A stretch of 28,544 bases of DNA from positions 1-28,544 of the IMG/VR virus record IMGVR_UViG_3300049893_000144, one strand, 5' to 3'. Below, piece after piece: positions 1 through 7,224 of the stretch. The DNA comes from a virus. The first letter of the stretch is position 1. Each line of letters begins with the position of its first letter. The position numbers and the translations under genes were made by a program. Below the pieces are notes generated by a model. The model was given only the letters and a program-made list of their open reading frames with translations, was not told the origin of the DNA and searched no databases.

Positions 1-2
1 AC

Positions 3-407
3 TATGTGCAGGGTGTAGATCAGCTCAAAGGTCATAAACATCTTATTATTACATCTAGTTTGAAAGACTTGATGGCTTGTAAAAGTTTGCCATACTTACA
101 AGTAGATCTAATCGCTCCTGATAGCGAGAATACAATTCTTGATAAAAGTCTTATAGAAGAACTAAAAGACAAATATGAAGCTATTGTAACAATGATGGAT
201 AGTGACCAACCTGGTATTAATAGTATGCAGAAGTATAAGGAACTATATAACCTTCCTTTTGTATATTTACCGCAAGAAAAAGATCTAAGCGACATTGTTA
301 AGATGCATGGTGCTCAAAAAACATTGCAGTATTTAGCACCTGTATTACATAGGTCACTAGACAAATACAAAGAACATGAACAATTGGATATTAGAACAGT
401 CTGGTAA
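3..407 (+). CDS. DNA primase, DnaG-like, C-terminal part (5' end outside window)
   Basis: The frame is open to the left edge, so this is the tail of a longer gene; the GTG at position 6 is not a believable start. A primase makes RNA primers for DNA replication. The visible part is the end of a TOPRIM domain: a strand-helix segment I-I-T-S-S-L-K-D-L-M, then about 50 residues on the acidic motif M-M-D-S-D-Q-P-G, matching the DxD metal-binding motif. A segment L-P-Q-E-K-D-L-S-D follows. Only about 70 residues come after the acidic motif, so no helicase domain is attached downstream. The usual TOPRIM glutamate of the first motif appears replaced by Ser, a variation I associate with phage primases. 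The end overlaps the next gene by 32 bases. Primase is well supported by motif and by the polymerase downstream; the missing N-terminus limits certainty. Confidence 0.75.
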   Translation, partial: YVQGVDQLKGHKHLIITSSLKDLMACKSLPYLQVDLIAPDSENTILDKSLIEELKDKYEAIVTMMDSDQPGINSMQKYKELYNLPFVYLPQEKDLSDIVKMHGAQKTLQYLAPVLHRSLDKYKEHEQLDIRTVW

Positions 408-822
408 AGAGATCACAAAGATTGATCAGTTACCAAATCATGAAGCCTTGGTAGGCTTTGTGTACAAAATCACTAACATGAAAAATGGTAGGATTTACAT
501 TGGTCAAAAGAGTTTATACAACGTAAGAAAAAAGAAAGTCACCAAGACTGAAAAAAGACTTACAGGTACACGCAAACAATTTAATCGTATAGTGAAAGAA
601 TCAGACTGGATGTTATATCATGGTTCATCTAAAGAATTACAAGATGACATTTCTAAACTAGGTAACAAATGGTTTAAGCGTGAAATCTTGGAATTATGCC
701 GTAGTAAAAAGTATTTGTCATACTGTGAACTATCATGGCAAGTAAAGTTAGATGTCTTAAAAACAGATAGTTACAACGGTAACATCTTAGGACGCTACTT
801 TGCAAAGGATATGGAAAATTAA
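376..822 (+). CDS. GIY-YIG family endonuclease, phage Seg-like
   Basis: A 148-residue protein with a recognisable GIY-YIG nuclease core: V-Y-K-I-T at residues 29-33 and Y-I-G-Q-K at 41-45, joined by a short N-G turn. A basic stretch at 51-73 and the motif E-S-D-W...Y-H-G-S-S-K-E-L at 75-88 follow; the latter resembles free-standing phage Seg-type homing endonucleases. Glu118 in L-S-Y-C-E-L-S is a candidate for the metal-binding glutamate. These enzymes cut DNA, often to spread their own gene, but some serve recombination or repair. The gene begins 32 bases inside the primase gene and ends 11 bases before the next ORF, so it is translated as part of the operon. No DNA-binding module such as NUMOD is evident after the nuclease core. 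Whether it still homes cannot be told from sequence. Confidence 0.8.
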   Translation: MNNWILEQSGKEITKIDQLPNHEALVGFVYKITNMKNGRIYIGQKSLYNVRKKKVTKTEKRLTGTRKQFNRIVKESDWMLYHGSSKELQDDISKLGNKWFKREILELCRSKKYLSYCELSWQVKLDVLKTDSYNGNILGRYFAKDMEN

Positions 823-833
823 ATTTTAATATT

Positions 834-986
834 ATGATTTTAACAAAAGCACAGCAAAAAAGAATGGACCAGTTTGAGTCCTGGATGGAAAGAATCCATC
901 TACAAACTCTAACAGATGAGTTGAAAGATACAATCATTGAAGAGGTTAGAGATTTAATTGAAGAACTGAAAGAATTAGAAGGTTAA
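834..986 (+). CDS. Small hypothetical protein, 50 aa, helical and acidic
   Basis: A short reading frame filling the gap between the GIY-YIG gene and the nuclease gene. It begins at ATG 11 bases after the previous stop, and its TAA stop shares one base with the next ATG (TAATG), which argues for real translational coupling. The product is rich in Glu, Lys and Leu. Its second half, with I-I-E-E-V-R-D-L-I-E-E-L-K-E-L, looks like an amphipathic helix or short coiled coil. No family is recognised. A small partner of one of the replication proteins is possible but is only inference from position. Confidence 0.6.
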   Translation: MILTKAQQKRMDQFESWMERIHLQTLTDELKDTIIEEVRDLIEELKELEG

Positions 987-2038
987 TGGCGTCATCTGTA
1001 ACAAAATCGTTTATTGCACCTATGTCTATTACAGACAGGTTGCAAAAAGAGGAAGAGTTCTTTAGTAAGAAATTCCTTATGTCTTATTCAGGACTGAACA
1101 AACTACAATATAGTCCTGCTTTATTTTACCAACACTATGTGTTGAAACAGAGAGATGACTCTCAAGATCCAAACATGGTTGAAGGTTCGCTAATACATTG
1201 CTTGTTATTGCGTCCTGAAGACTTTGACAGACAATTTATTATCTCTGTAAGAGATGTACCAAGTGATAATCCTCGTAAAGTTTTAGATACTTTATTTGCA
1301 CATGCTGAGGAACTAAAAGCTTCTGGTGATACACGTACTAATCTTGGTGAATTTGGGGATGCTATCCTTGATATTCTAAAAGATATGAATCTGTATCAAA
1401 CATTGAAGACTGATGCACAACGTATAGAAAAAATCATTACAATGCGTCATGAAGAATACTGGGATTTCTTAACTGGTAAAACAGGTAAGACTATTATTAA
1501 CCAAGAAACTTATGATTTTTGTAAGTCTGTTGTTGAACGCATCACAAGTAACTACAATGTCATGGACAAAATGGGATACTTTGGAGATGTATTCAATGGT
1601 ATAACTAAACAAAATGAAATTGAACTTTTCAAAATCAATGAAGAACATGAGTTTGGTTTGCGTGGTATAATTGATAATTTAGTTTTTGATCCACTAGCTA
1701 AAACAGTGAGAGTCAATGACTTAAAGAAAACAAGTAAACCATTATCATCTTTTACAGAAAGTGTAGACTATTATAACTACTGGATGCAAGCAGCAATGTA
1801 TTACATACTTGTTGAAGATTATCTTACTAAGGGAGAATATGAAGGTTGGAAAATTGAATTTAGGTTCATAGTTGTTGATCCTTATATGCAGATTGCACCA
1901 ATTTTAATTAGTCCAGACACAATGAAAGCATGGGTTGAAAAAACAAAAACAAAGCTTAATGAAGCTAATTATCATTTTGTAAATCGTCAATTTGATTTAC
2001 CTTATATTTATTTAACCCAAAGAGAGTTAACTTTATGA
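986..2038 (+). CDS. PD-(D/E)XK exonuclease, RecE/Cas4-like
   Basis: A 350-residue protein with the ordered motifs of the RecE/Cas4 branch of PD-(D/E)XK nucleases. An N-terminal S-Y-S-G-L-N-K-L-Q-Y-S-P segment (33-44) is followed by E-G-S-L-I-H (66-71). Further on come G-L-R-G-I-I-D (224-230), where Asp230 is the first metal-binding acid, then N-D-L-K-K-T (244-249) as the D-x-K catalytic pair, and W-M-Q-A-A-M-Y-Y (266-273) as the Q-x3-Y motif. Such enzymes resect double-stranded DNA ends or clip single strands, here most likely for phage replication or recombination. The start overlaps the preceding stop by one base and the end overlaps the next gene by four (ATGA). The fold assignment is secure; whether it acts like exonuclease VIII is inference. 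No single-strand annealing partner was recognised among its neighbours. Confidence 0.82.
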   Translation: MASSVTKSFIAPMSITDRLQKEEEFFSKKFLMSYSGLNKLQYSPALFYQHYVLKQRDDSQDPNMVEGSLIHCLLLRPEDFDRQFIISVRDVPSDNPRKVLDTLFAHAEELKASGDTRTNLGEFGDAILDILKDMNLYQTLKTDAQRIEKIITMRHEEYWDFLTGKTGKTIINQETYDFCKSVVERITSNYNVMDKMGYFGDVFNGITKQNEIELFKINEEHEFGLRGIIDNLVFDPLAKTVRVNDLKKTSKPLSSFTESVDYYNYWMQAAMYYILVEDYLTKGEYEGWKIEFRFIVVDPYMQIAPILISPDTMKAWVEKTKTKLNEANYHFVNRQFDLPYIYLTQRELTL

Positions 2039-2610
2039 TATCAGAAATCTACCGTAAGTATTTTCAAAAATCTTACACATTCTTGTTTCCCTTATTAGGA
2101 TTTAATAAGAAGAAACATCCTAGACCAATACAAACTTATGTTTCATGGGATGGTCAAGTTGATATTAACGATAGAAAGTTAATATGCGTGTATAAGCGTG
2201 AGGATACTGACAAATGGAGAACTTTTGAATCTGGCGTTCTGGTCACTAACAAGTATATGGACTATTGTCTACCCATAGACGATGAGACTGTAGCATATGT
2301 TTTTGACCTAAATACCATGAATCAGGATTTTGACGCCTGCATAAATGGTAAGTACTCAAAACTGAGTACTACTTGTAAAAAGATTCTGTGTGACTACTAT
2401 GGAGTACACACTCCAGAATGGGTTTACATAGAATCTTTTATTTTTCCTGAGAAATATTTTGCAGTGTATGCCAATATCCTTAATATTGATGAAGATTTAT
2501 TGAGGACTGTAGGTGAATTGTGTGAAGGATTCAACAGAGAAAAAGAAACTTTTATTAACCAACTAAATATTATAACAAATGAGCAAGTCAATGATGGCTT
2601 ACAAAGCTGA
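2035..2610 (+). CDS. Hypothetical protein, 191 aa
   Basis: I do not recognise a family. The gene starts in an ATGA overlap with the nuclease gene and ends 32 bases inside the following gene, so it belongs to the same operon. The product is soluble-looking with mixed alpha/beta character. The N-terminus is basic and aromatic (Y-R-K-Y-F-Q-K-S-Y). The middle is rich in Tyr, Trp and Asp, and four Cys are spread at irregular spacing with no obvious zinc-finger pattern. There is no signal peptide or membrane helix. Its place between a nuclease and the DNA polymerase suggests a role in DNA metabolism, but nothing in the sequence proves this. Confidence 0.75.
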   Translation: MISEIYRKYFQKSYTFLFPLLGFNKKKHPRPIQTYVSWDGQVDINDRKLICVYKREDTDKWRTFESGVLVTNKYMDYCLPIDDETVAYVFDLNTMNQDFDACINGKYSKLSTTCKKILCDYYGVHTPEWVYIESFIFPEKYFAVYANILNIDEDLLRTVGELCEGFNREKETFINQLNIITNEQVNDGLQS

Positions 2611-2944
2611 TTGGTATGGTACTGAAACATTCAGACTAATTCCAACAACACTAGATTGTCCTTACAATGAGGCAATTTATGATCCTAATACAAAAGTATT
2701 AGCGGTAATTGGTAAAACTCCTATGGAGAAAGCAGTAATGCTACCAAAGTTAAATGACAAAGGTTTACCTACTCCTGTAAAAGGAACTGACCCAAAACAA
2801 CAAATGTTTGTTGAAGAACGTAGAATCATGAGTACATTGTCTGAGTATTACTTGGACAATATTGATGACATTACTGTATTCATTCAAATGTTTGTTACAA
2901 ACCCTGAACACACTTCAATTTCTAAAGCATTAGAAGCAATCTGA
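2579..2944 (+). CDS. Hypothetical protein, 121 aa
   Basis: An unrecognised small protein placed directly before the DNA polymerase; its TGA stop shares one base with the polymerase ATG (TGATG). The first ATG overlaps the upstream gene by 32 bases; in-frame ATGs at 2591 and 2594 would shorten the overlap and leave the product starting M-A-Y-K-A-D-W. The body contains the segment N-E-A-I-Y-D-P-N-T-K-V-L-A-V-I-G-K-T, suggesting a beta-hairpin, and a helical C-terminus. The tight coupling to the polymerase gene suggests a replication accessory protein; this is inference from position only. Confidence 0.72.
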   Translation: MSKSMMAYKADWYGTETFRLIPTTLDCPYNEAIYDPNTKVLAVIGKTPMEKAVMLPKLNDKGLPTPVKGTDPKQQMFVEERRIMSTLSEYYLDNIDDITVFIQMFVTNPEHTSISKALEAI

Positions 2945-4926
2945 TGAGGTCTCGTAGATTCTGGATAATGGACTATGAAACAATCTGTAATTCTTTTATA
3001 GCTTGTTTTGAAGATTATGACTCTGATGACAGAGTAATCTTTGAAGTTAGTCCCTTTAAGAATGAGATGCCTCAGTTTATTGAGTTTTTACTTGATTCTA
3101 AAGCAGCAGGAGATTGGCATTTTGGTTTTAACAATCTTGCATTTGACGCACAAATCACAGAGTATATCTTGCATAATGCTACAGGATTTTCTAACCCTGA
3201 ACTTGATGGTGCTGCAATAGCAGATATTATTTATCAATATGCACAGTCTGTTATCCAGAAATCTAGAAATAATGAGTTTCTTGACTTTCCAGAGTTTAAA
3301 CTTTCTATTCCTTGTGTTGACATATTCAAACTCAATCACTGGGATAACAAAGCAAAGCGTTCCAGTTTAAAGTGGATTCAATTTTCTATGGATTGGTTCA
3401 ATGTGGAAGAGATGCCTCATCCTCACTATGAACCTGTTAGAGATAGATCTACAATAGACATGGTAATTAGATACTGTATCAATGACGTACAGAGTACTAA
3501 AGCTATTTTTAATCTCAAAGACAAGGATGGTAAGAAGCTCATGAGTGAGCAGATTAACCTGCGTGCAGAACTAAGTAGAACTTATGGTGTAAGACTGTAC
3601 AGTGCATCTGAACCTAAGATATCTAAAGAAATCTTTCTTCATTTCCTTTCTGAAAAACTTAATATGGATAAGCGTACTATACGTGACATGAGAACTCCTC
3701 GTGAAAACGTAGTAGTGCGTGACATACTTCTTCCATATATCAAGTTTGAAACACCAGAATTTAACGCAGTACATAACTGGTTCAAACATCTTGTTGTTGA
3801 CACATCTACAGAGTATGATGATGACAGCAAAAAGAAAGGACCAACTTATAGAATGCGTTATAGAAATGTACCAACTGATTATGCATTGGGTGGTTTACAT
3901 GGTTGTATTGCTTCTGGTATTTATGAAGCAAGTAATGGTAAGAAAATAATGTCAGCAGACGTTACAAGTTTCTATCCTAATCTTGCTATTAGAAACAAAT
4001 GGTCTCCAGCACACTTACCAAAACAAGAGTTTTGTGAGTTGTATGAGTGGATGTTTGAAGAAAGAAAGAAATACCCCAAGGGTTCACCACTAAATTATCT
4101 TTTTAAGATTATTCTAAATGCTACTTACGGTCTCAGCAAAGAAAAGAATTCTTTCTTGTATGATCCTGAACTAACCTTTAGAATTACTATTAATGGTCAG
4201 TTGTTGCTTAGCATGCTATATGAGATGCTTGCAACTAGAATACCTGGCGCCCAACCTTTGATGCAAAACACAGATGGTCTAGAGTTCTTGATTGACGAAG
4301 AACATGAGGAACTGTTTTATCAAATTTGCAAAGAGTGGGAAGAAATGACAAATCTTCAACTAGAAACAGTTGAATATGCAAAGATGATTATTGGTGACGT
4401 AAACAACTATATTGCTGTTTACAAGAATGGTAAGACTAAATGTAAAGGTCGTTTTGAATTTAATGAACTACCATTACATAAAAACAAAAGTATGCTAATT
4501 ATACCCAAAGCATGGTATGCATACTTTATTCATGGGACAGACCCCATACAATTTTTAAATGACAACAAAGACATTCATGACTATTGCGCAGGTGCAAAAC
4601 TAAAGGGTGATTGGTTTTTTATTAATCAAGAAGTTAAAGAAGGTGTATATCACCAAGAAGAACTTAAGAAGCTTGTTAGATATTATAATTCTAAACGAGG
4701 TTCTAAATTAGTAAAGGCTAACCCTGATGGCAGAAAGATTCAATTAGAAAGTGGTAACGTCTATCAAACTATATTTAACAAGTTTGAAGATAAACCATGG
4801 GATGAGTATGAGGTAGATATAAAATATTATCTAGACAAGATATACTCTGAAATTGCTAAAATTGAAAATACAGCATCTGTTATTCCAAGTTATTTAAAAG
4901 AAAATCAACAATTAAGTTTATTCTAA
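2944..4926 (+). CDS. DNA polymerase family B with 3'-5' exonuclease
   Basis: A compact replicative polymerase of 660 residues. The proofreading domain is visible: Exo I M-D-Y-E-T with Asp10 and Glu12, Exo II F-N-N-L-A-F-D ending at Asp68, and Exo III Y-C-I-N-D with Asp181. The polymerase domain has motif A D-V-T-S-F-Y-P-N (Asp339), motif B K-I-I-L-N-A-T-Y-G-L (Lys388 to Tyr395) and motif C Q-N-T-D-G-L (441-446), with Asp444 at the metal-binding position. In motif C the first Asp of the usual D-T-D-S is Asn and the Ser is Gly. Only about 49 residues separate motif A from motif B, leaving no room for the TPR2 insertion of protein-primed enzymes. With a primase encoded upstream, RNA-primed synthesis is more likely. 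The start uses the TGATG overlap with the previous gene; an in-frame ATG at residue 9 would still retain the exonuclease motifs. Confidence 0.92.
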   Translation: MRSRRFWIMDYETICNSFIACFEDYDSDDRVIFEVSPFKNEMPQFIEFLLDSKAAGDWHFGFNNLAFDAQITEYILHNATGFSNPELDGAAIADIIYQYAQSVIQKSRNNEFLDFPEFKLSIPCVDIFKLNHWDNKAKRSSLKWIQFSMDWFNVEEMPHPHYEPVRDRSTIDMVIRYCINDVQSTKAIFNLKDKDGKKLMSEQINLRAELSRTYGVRLYSASEPKISKEIFLHFLSEKLNMDKRTIRDMRTPRENVVVRDILLPYIKFETPEFNAVHNWFKHLVVDTSTEYDDDSKKKGPTYRMRYRNVPTDYALGGLHGCIASGIYEASNGKKIMSADVTSFYPNLAIRNKWSPAHLPKQEFCELYEWMFEERKKYPKGSPLNYLFKIILNATYGLSKEKNSFLYDPELTFRITINGQLLLSMLYEMLATRIPGAQPLMQNTDGLEFLIDEEHEELFYQICKEWEEMTNLQLETVEYAKMIIGDVNNYIAVYKNGKTKCKGRFEFNELPLHKNKSMLIIPKAWYAYFIHGTDPIQFLNDNKDIHDYCAGAKLKGDWFFINQEVKEGVYHQEELKKLVRYYNSKRGSKLVKANPDGRKIQLESGNVYQTIFNKFEDKPWDEYEVDIKYYLDKIYSEIAKIENTASVIPSYLKENQQLSLF

Positions 4927-5810
4927 TGAAAACAACAATAAAAGGTATGGACGCGTTTACTAAAATGTTTACAGCGGAAGTACCAGAAAAGACAAAAACC
5001 TATACTCCTATTTCTCATAGTTCTGTTTTTGCAACTATTAGAAAAGAAATAGCAACTGCTGGTTTTAAAATTAATGCAGAAAATTACCGTTGTTCAAACG
5101 ACGGTAAGATTGCATTAGGTACAATCAGCATTGAGTATAAAGAAGATTCAGACATTCAATTGTGTGCATCTTTTGTAAACTCTTATAACAAGCAGCATGC
5201 ATTTAGATTTACTCTAGGTGCTACTGTAAAAGTTTGTGACAATGGTATGATTATATCTGACAGTAAGTTTGGTGGATTTAAAAAAGTCCATAAATCTGAT
5301 GCAGATATTTTATCTAAAGGTAAAATTGCAGAAATCATTAGGGATGCAGGTTCTTACTGGGATGCTCTAGTAAAGTGTAAAGATGATCTAAAAGCTCATA
5401 GTTTGACACAAGATGAGCGTAATTCAATTCTAGGTAGTCTATTCTTTGATACTGAAGTACTTAATGGTATGCAAATGAATATCATTGCAAAAGAATTAAA
5501 GAACTCCAGCTTTGACTATGAAGCAGATACAGACTCCGCATGGTTGTTATACAATCATATTACATTAGCTTTAAAAGAAACTCATCCAGCAGATTGGATA
5601 GAAGCTCAAATAAAAGTACATAATGTTTTTATGGATTATATAGCAAAACATGCTAAATCAGCTAAATCAGAAGATTATCATCATCTTACACACTATTCTC
5701 ATCCTTACGTTATTACTTCAGGATCAAGTACAACAACTATAGGAACTTCTTTGACTAGTTCAGACATCTATTGTGCAGACAGTGTTATAACTGAAATACC
5801 ATCATTCTAA
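4926..5810 (+). CDS. DUF932-like phage protein
   Basis: A 294-residue protein coupled to the polymerase gene by a TAATG overlap. Residues 83-111 contain F-V-N-S-Y-N-K then F-R-F-T-L-G-A and V-C-D-N-G-M-I-I. This is the pattern I know from the DUF932 / phage-plasmid-like protein family, in which an N-S-x-D/N segment is followed by a C-x-N-G loop. A second recognisable part is W-L-L-Y-N-H-I-T-L-A-L-K-E (about 205-217). The biochemical function of this family is not established. The last 60 residues are rich in His, Ser and Thr and look unstructured. The gene ends just before a strong terminator-like hairpin, closing the first half of the operon. Family placement is from memory of the motif. Confidence 0.7.
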   Translation: MKTTIKGMDAFTKMFTAEVPEKTKTYTPISHSSVFATIRKEIATAGFKINAENYRCSNDGKIALGTISIEYKEDSDIQLCASFVNSYNKQHAFRFTLGATVKVCDNGMIISDSKFGGFKKVHKSDADILSKGKIAEIIRDAGSYWDALVKCKDDLKAHSLTQDERNSILGSLFFDTEVLNGMQMNIIAKELKNSSFDYEADTDSAWLLYNHITLALKETHPADWIEAQIKVHNVFMDYIAKHAKSAKSEDYHHLTHYSHPYVITSGSSTTTIGTSLTSSDIYCADSVITEIPSF

Positions 5811-5814
5811 TTCT

Positions 5815-5852
5815 AAAAAGGGTGCTAATTAATTTTAGCACCCACTTTTTAT
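5815..5852 (+). terminator. Rho-independent terminator-like hairpin
   Basis: A perfect 9-base-pair stem, GGGTGCTAA (5820-5828) with TTAGCACCC (5835-5843), around a six-base loop, followed by AC and a five-T run. Five A residues precede the stem, so it could also act on the opposite strand. It lies 9 bases after the DUF932-like gene stop and its T run ends just before the ATG of the next gene at 5854. No promoter fits between hairpin and ATG. Confidence 0.8.
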
Positions 5853-5853
5853 T

Positions 5854-6015
5854 ATGAAAAAAGACATAATTTACGATGAGTTCTGCAAGGTAGCAGAAAA
5901 ACGTACAAAGACTAATAGAATATTTCTATTAATGAGGTATCTAAGATTAAAGTATAATATCTCAATTGACAAAACTAGTTTAGTAAAACGGGTAAAATCT
6001 TGGAAAAATGAGTAA
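5854..6015 (+). CDS. Small hypothetical protein, 53 aa, basic
   Basis: A short frame that starts directly after the hairpin T run and ends with an 8-base overlap into the nucleotide kinase gene (ATGAGTAA). This overlap is the main reason to believe it is translated. The product is basic (many Lys and Arg) and helical, with a segment R-I-F-L-L-M-R-Y-L-R-L-K-Y that could form an amphipathic helix. No family is recognised. It may be a small nucleic-acid-binding protein, or a leader peptide whose translation couples to the kinase gene; both are inference. Confidence 0.6.
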   Translation: MKKDIIYDEFCKVAEKRTKTNRIFLLMRYLRLKYNISIDKTSLVKRVKSWKNE

Positions 6016-6616
6016 TCTAATAGGTATATCTGGTAAAATAGGTAGTGGTAAAGACACCGCTGCTGAGATAATACAGCATCTGACAAATCCAATGGGACTT
6101 GACATGTTCCCATATGAAGTAAAAAAGTTTGCGGGTAAACTTAAGACTATAGCGTCTATTCTCACAGGTATCCCTGTAGAAAAATTTGAAGATCAGGAGT
6201 TCAAGAAGGAAGACCTAGGAATTGAATGGAGTTATGCTTACCCTAGAGAGTATTATGATGATGGCTCACCTGTAATGGTACGCATGTCTGTCAGACAACT
6301 GCTACAGAAACTAGGCACAGAAGCAATGAGAGAAGGACTGCACAACAACGTGTGGGTCAATGCATTACTTGCTGACTATAATGAAAACAGTAACTGGTTA
6401 GTAACTGACACACGTTTTCCTAATGAAGCAAAAGCTATCAAAGATTTAGGTGGTGTTGTATTACGAATTGAGAGATCAACTTGTCAACTAGGAACACATC
6501 CTTCAGAGACTGCACTTGATGATTATACATTTGACTATGTAATTCATAACAACGGTAGCAAGGAAGATCTTGAAAAAGAATTGGTTAAATTTTTAGATTG
6601 GTATCATGCAAGGTAA
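6008..6616 (+). CDS. Deoxynucleoside monophosphate kinase
   Basis: A 202-residue P-loop kinase of the phage dNMP kinase type (T4 gene 1 family). Such enzymes phosphorylate dNMPs to dNDPs using ATP and feed phage DNA synthesis. The Walker A motif is G-K-I-G-S-G-K-D-T at residues 9-17. The family signature Q-K-L-G-T-E-A-M-R-E is at 100-109, a Trp at 116, and V-T-D-T-R-F-P-N-E at 132-140, the region that binds substrate in this family. The length is slightly below that of T4 gp1. The start overlaps the previous stop by 8 bases and the end overlaps the next start by 11. The company of primase and DNA polymerase fits. Confidence 0.9.
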   Translation: MSNLIGISGKIGSGKDTAAEIIQHLTNPMGLDMFPYEVKKFAGKLKTIASILTGIPVEKFEDQEFKKEDLGIEWSYAYPREYYDDGSPVMVRMSVRQLLQKLGTEAMREGLHNNVWVNALLADYNENSNWLVTDTRFPNEAKAIKDLGGVVLRIERSTCQLGTHPSETALDDYTFDYVIHNNGSKEDLEKELVKFLDWYHAR

Positions 6617-6833
6617 ATTAAAAAAAGAAGACTGGGGATGGGTTGTTGAATTTGATGTAAACGAAGGTGAATGTCTCACCAAATCAATCATTGTGCGTCC
6701 TGCAGATGTAACAGATTTAATATATGATGAATATTGGGGATCTAATATCCACAATACAAATGTTGAATTTGAAATTGTCAAACAAAACTTACGTGGTGAA
6801 CCAGTAGAATGTGCTAAAATTATAAAACGATGA
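6606..6833 (+). CDS. Hypothetical protein, 75 aa
   Basis: A small unrecognised protein, starting 11 bases inside the kinase gene and ending in an ATGA overlap with the next gene. The sequence alternates hydrophobic and charged residues (W-G-W-V-V-E-F-D-V, then S-I-I-V-R-P-A-D-V), which suggests an all-beta fold. There is no membrane segment. The overlaps on both sides make translation likely. Function unknown. Confidence 0.68.
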   Translation: MQGKLKKEDWGWVVEFDVNEGECLTKSIIVRPADVTDLIYDEYWGSNIHNTNVEFEIVKQNLRGEPVECAKIIKR

Positions 6834-7150
6834 AATACTATGTAATTAAACAAGATACCATAGAGTATCACTTAGACATTTATGTCGATGACAAAACAGG
6901 GTTTGATGTATACAGACTCAGTTATTCTGAAAATGGAACCTGGCATGAACATGTCCATGGTGATGAAATTGTCAGAGTAATTAATACAGGTAATGGGTTT
7001 GAGATAAGATGGGAAAACTCTCCAAAGAAAGGTGAGTTAGACTACTCTCAAATGCGTGAACTGCAAATTGTATTGTCAGCTATTCAAAAAATAGATCCTG
7101 TAGATGACGATGTATTGTTGGTTAAGCATGATGAACTAATGCGTATATAA
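6830..7150 (+). CDS. Hypothetical protein, 106 aa
   Basis: The last gene of the rightward block, starting in an ATGA overlap. The product is acidic and probably beta-rich in its first 75 residues (repeated aromatic residues, with His around W-H-E-H-V-H-G-D), followed by a helical C-terminal part. No family recognised. Two terminator hairpins, one per strand, follow within 75 bases, consistent with the end of a transcription unit. Confidence 0.7.
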   Translation: MKYYVIKQDTIEYHLDIYVDDKTGFDVYRLSYSENGTWHEHVHGDEIVRVINTGNGFEIRWENSPKKGELDYSQMRELQIVLSAIQKIDPVDDDVLLVKHDELMRI

Positions 7151-7154
7151 CACA

Positions 7155-7178
7155 AAACCCCCACCGTTGTGAGGGTTT
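7155..7178 (-). terminator. Terminator hairpin for the leftward lysis unit
   Basis: AAACCC then CAC (7155-7164, one unpaired C) pair with GTG then GGGTTT (7169-7178, one unpaired A) around a CGTT loop. Read on the minus strand, the hairpin is followed by TTTTGTGTT, a fair T run, so it suits the leftward transcripts ending at 7216. On the plus strand no T run follows. Confidence 0.6.
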
Positions 7179-7203
7179 CATGGAAGAAAACCAACTAAAT
7201 AAA

Positions 7204-7224
7204 AACACGTAAGTGTTATTTTTT
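7204..7224 (+). terminator. Terminator hairpin for the rightward replication unit
   Basis: AACAC (7204-7208) pairs with GTGTT (7213-7217) around GTAA and is followed by ATTTTTT on the plus strand. The stem is short, but position and T run fit termination of the rightward operon. It overlaps the stop codon of the converging minus-strand gene. Confidence 0.5.

Noticed and set aside
6-8. GTG as the start of a 133-residue gene
   Set aside because: The frame continues open to the window edge and the product begins in the middle of a TOPRIM domain, so the gene starts outside the window.
32-295. Minus-strand frame of 87 codons opposite the primase
   Set aside because: It lies wholly antisense to a well-supported coding region, with Ser/Leu/Ile-rich composition typical of shadow frames.
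3571-3949. Frames on both strands within the DNA polymerase gene
   Set aside because: They overlap the conserved polymerase region; no motif, start context or coupling supports them.
2944-4926. Protein-primed (phi29-type) DNA polymerase
   Set aside because: The short distance between motifs A and B leaves no room for the TPR2 insertion, and a primase is encoded upstream.
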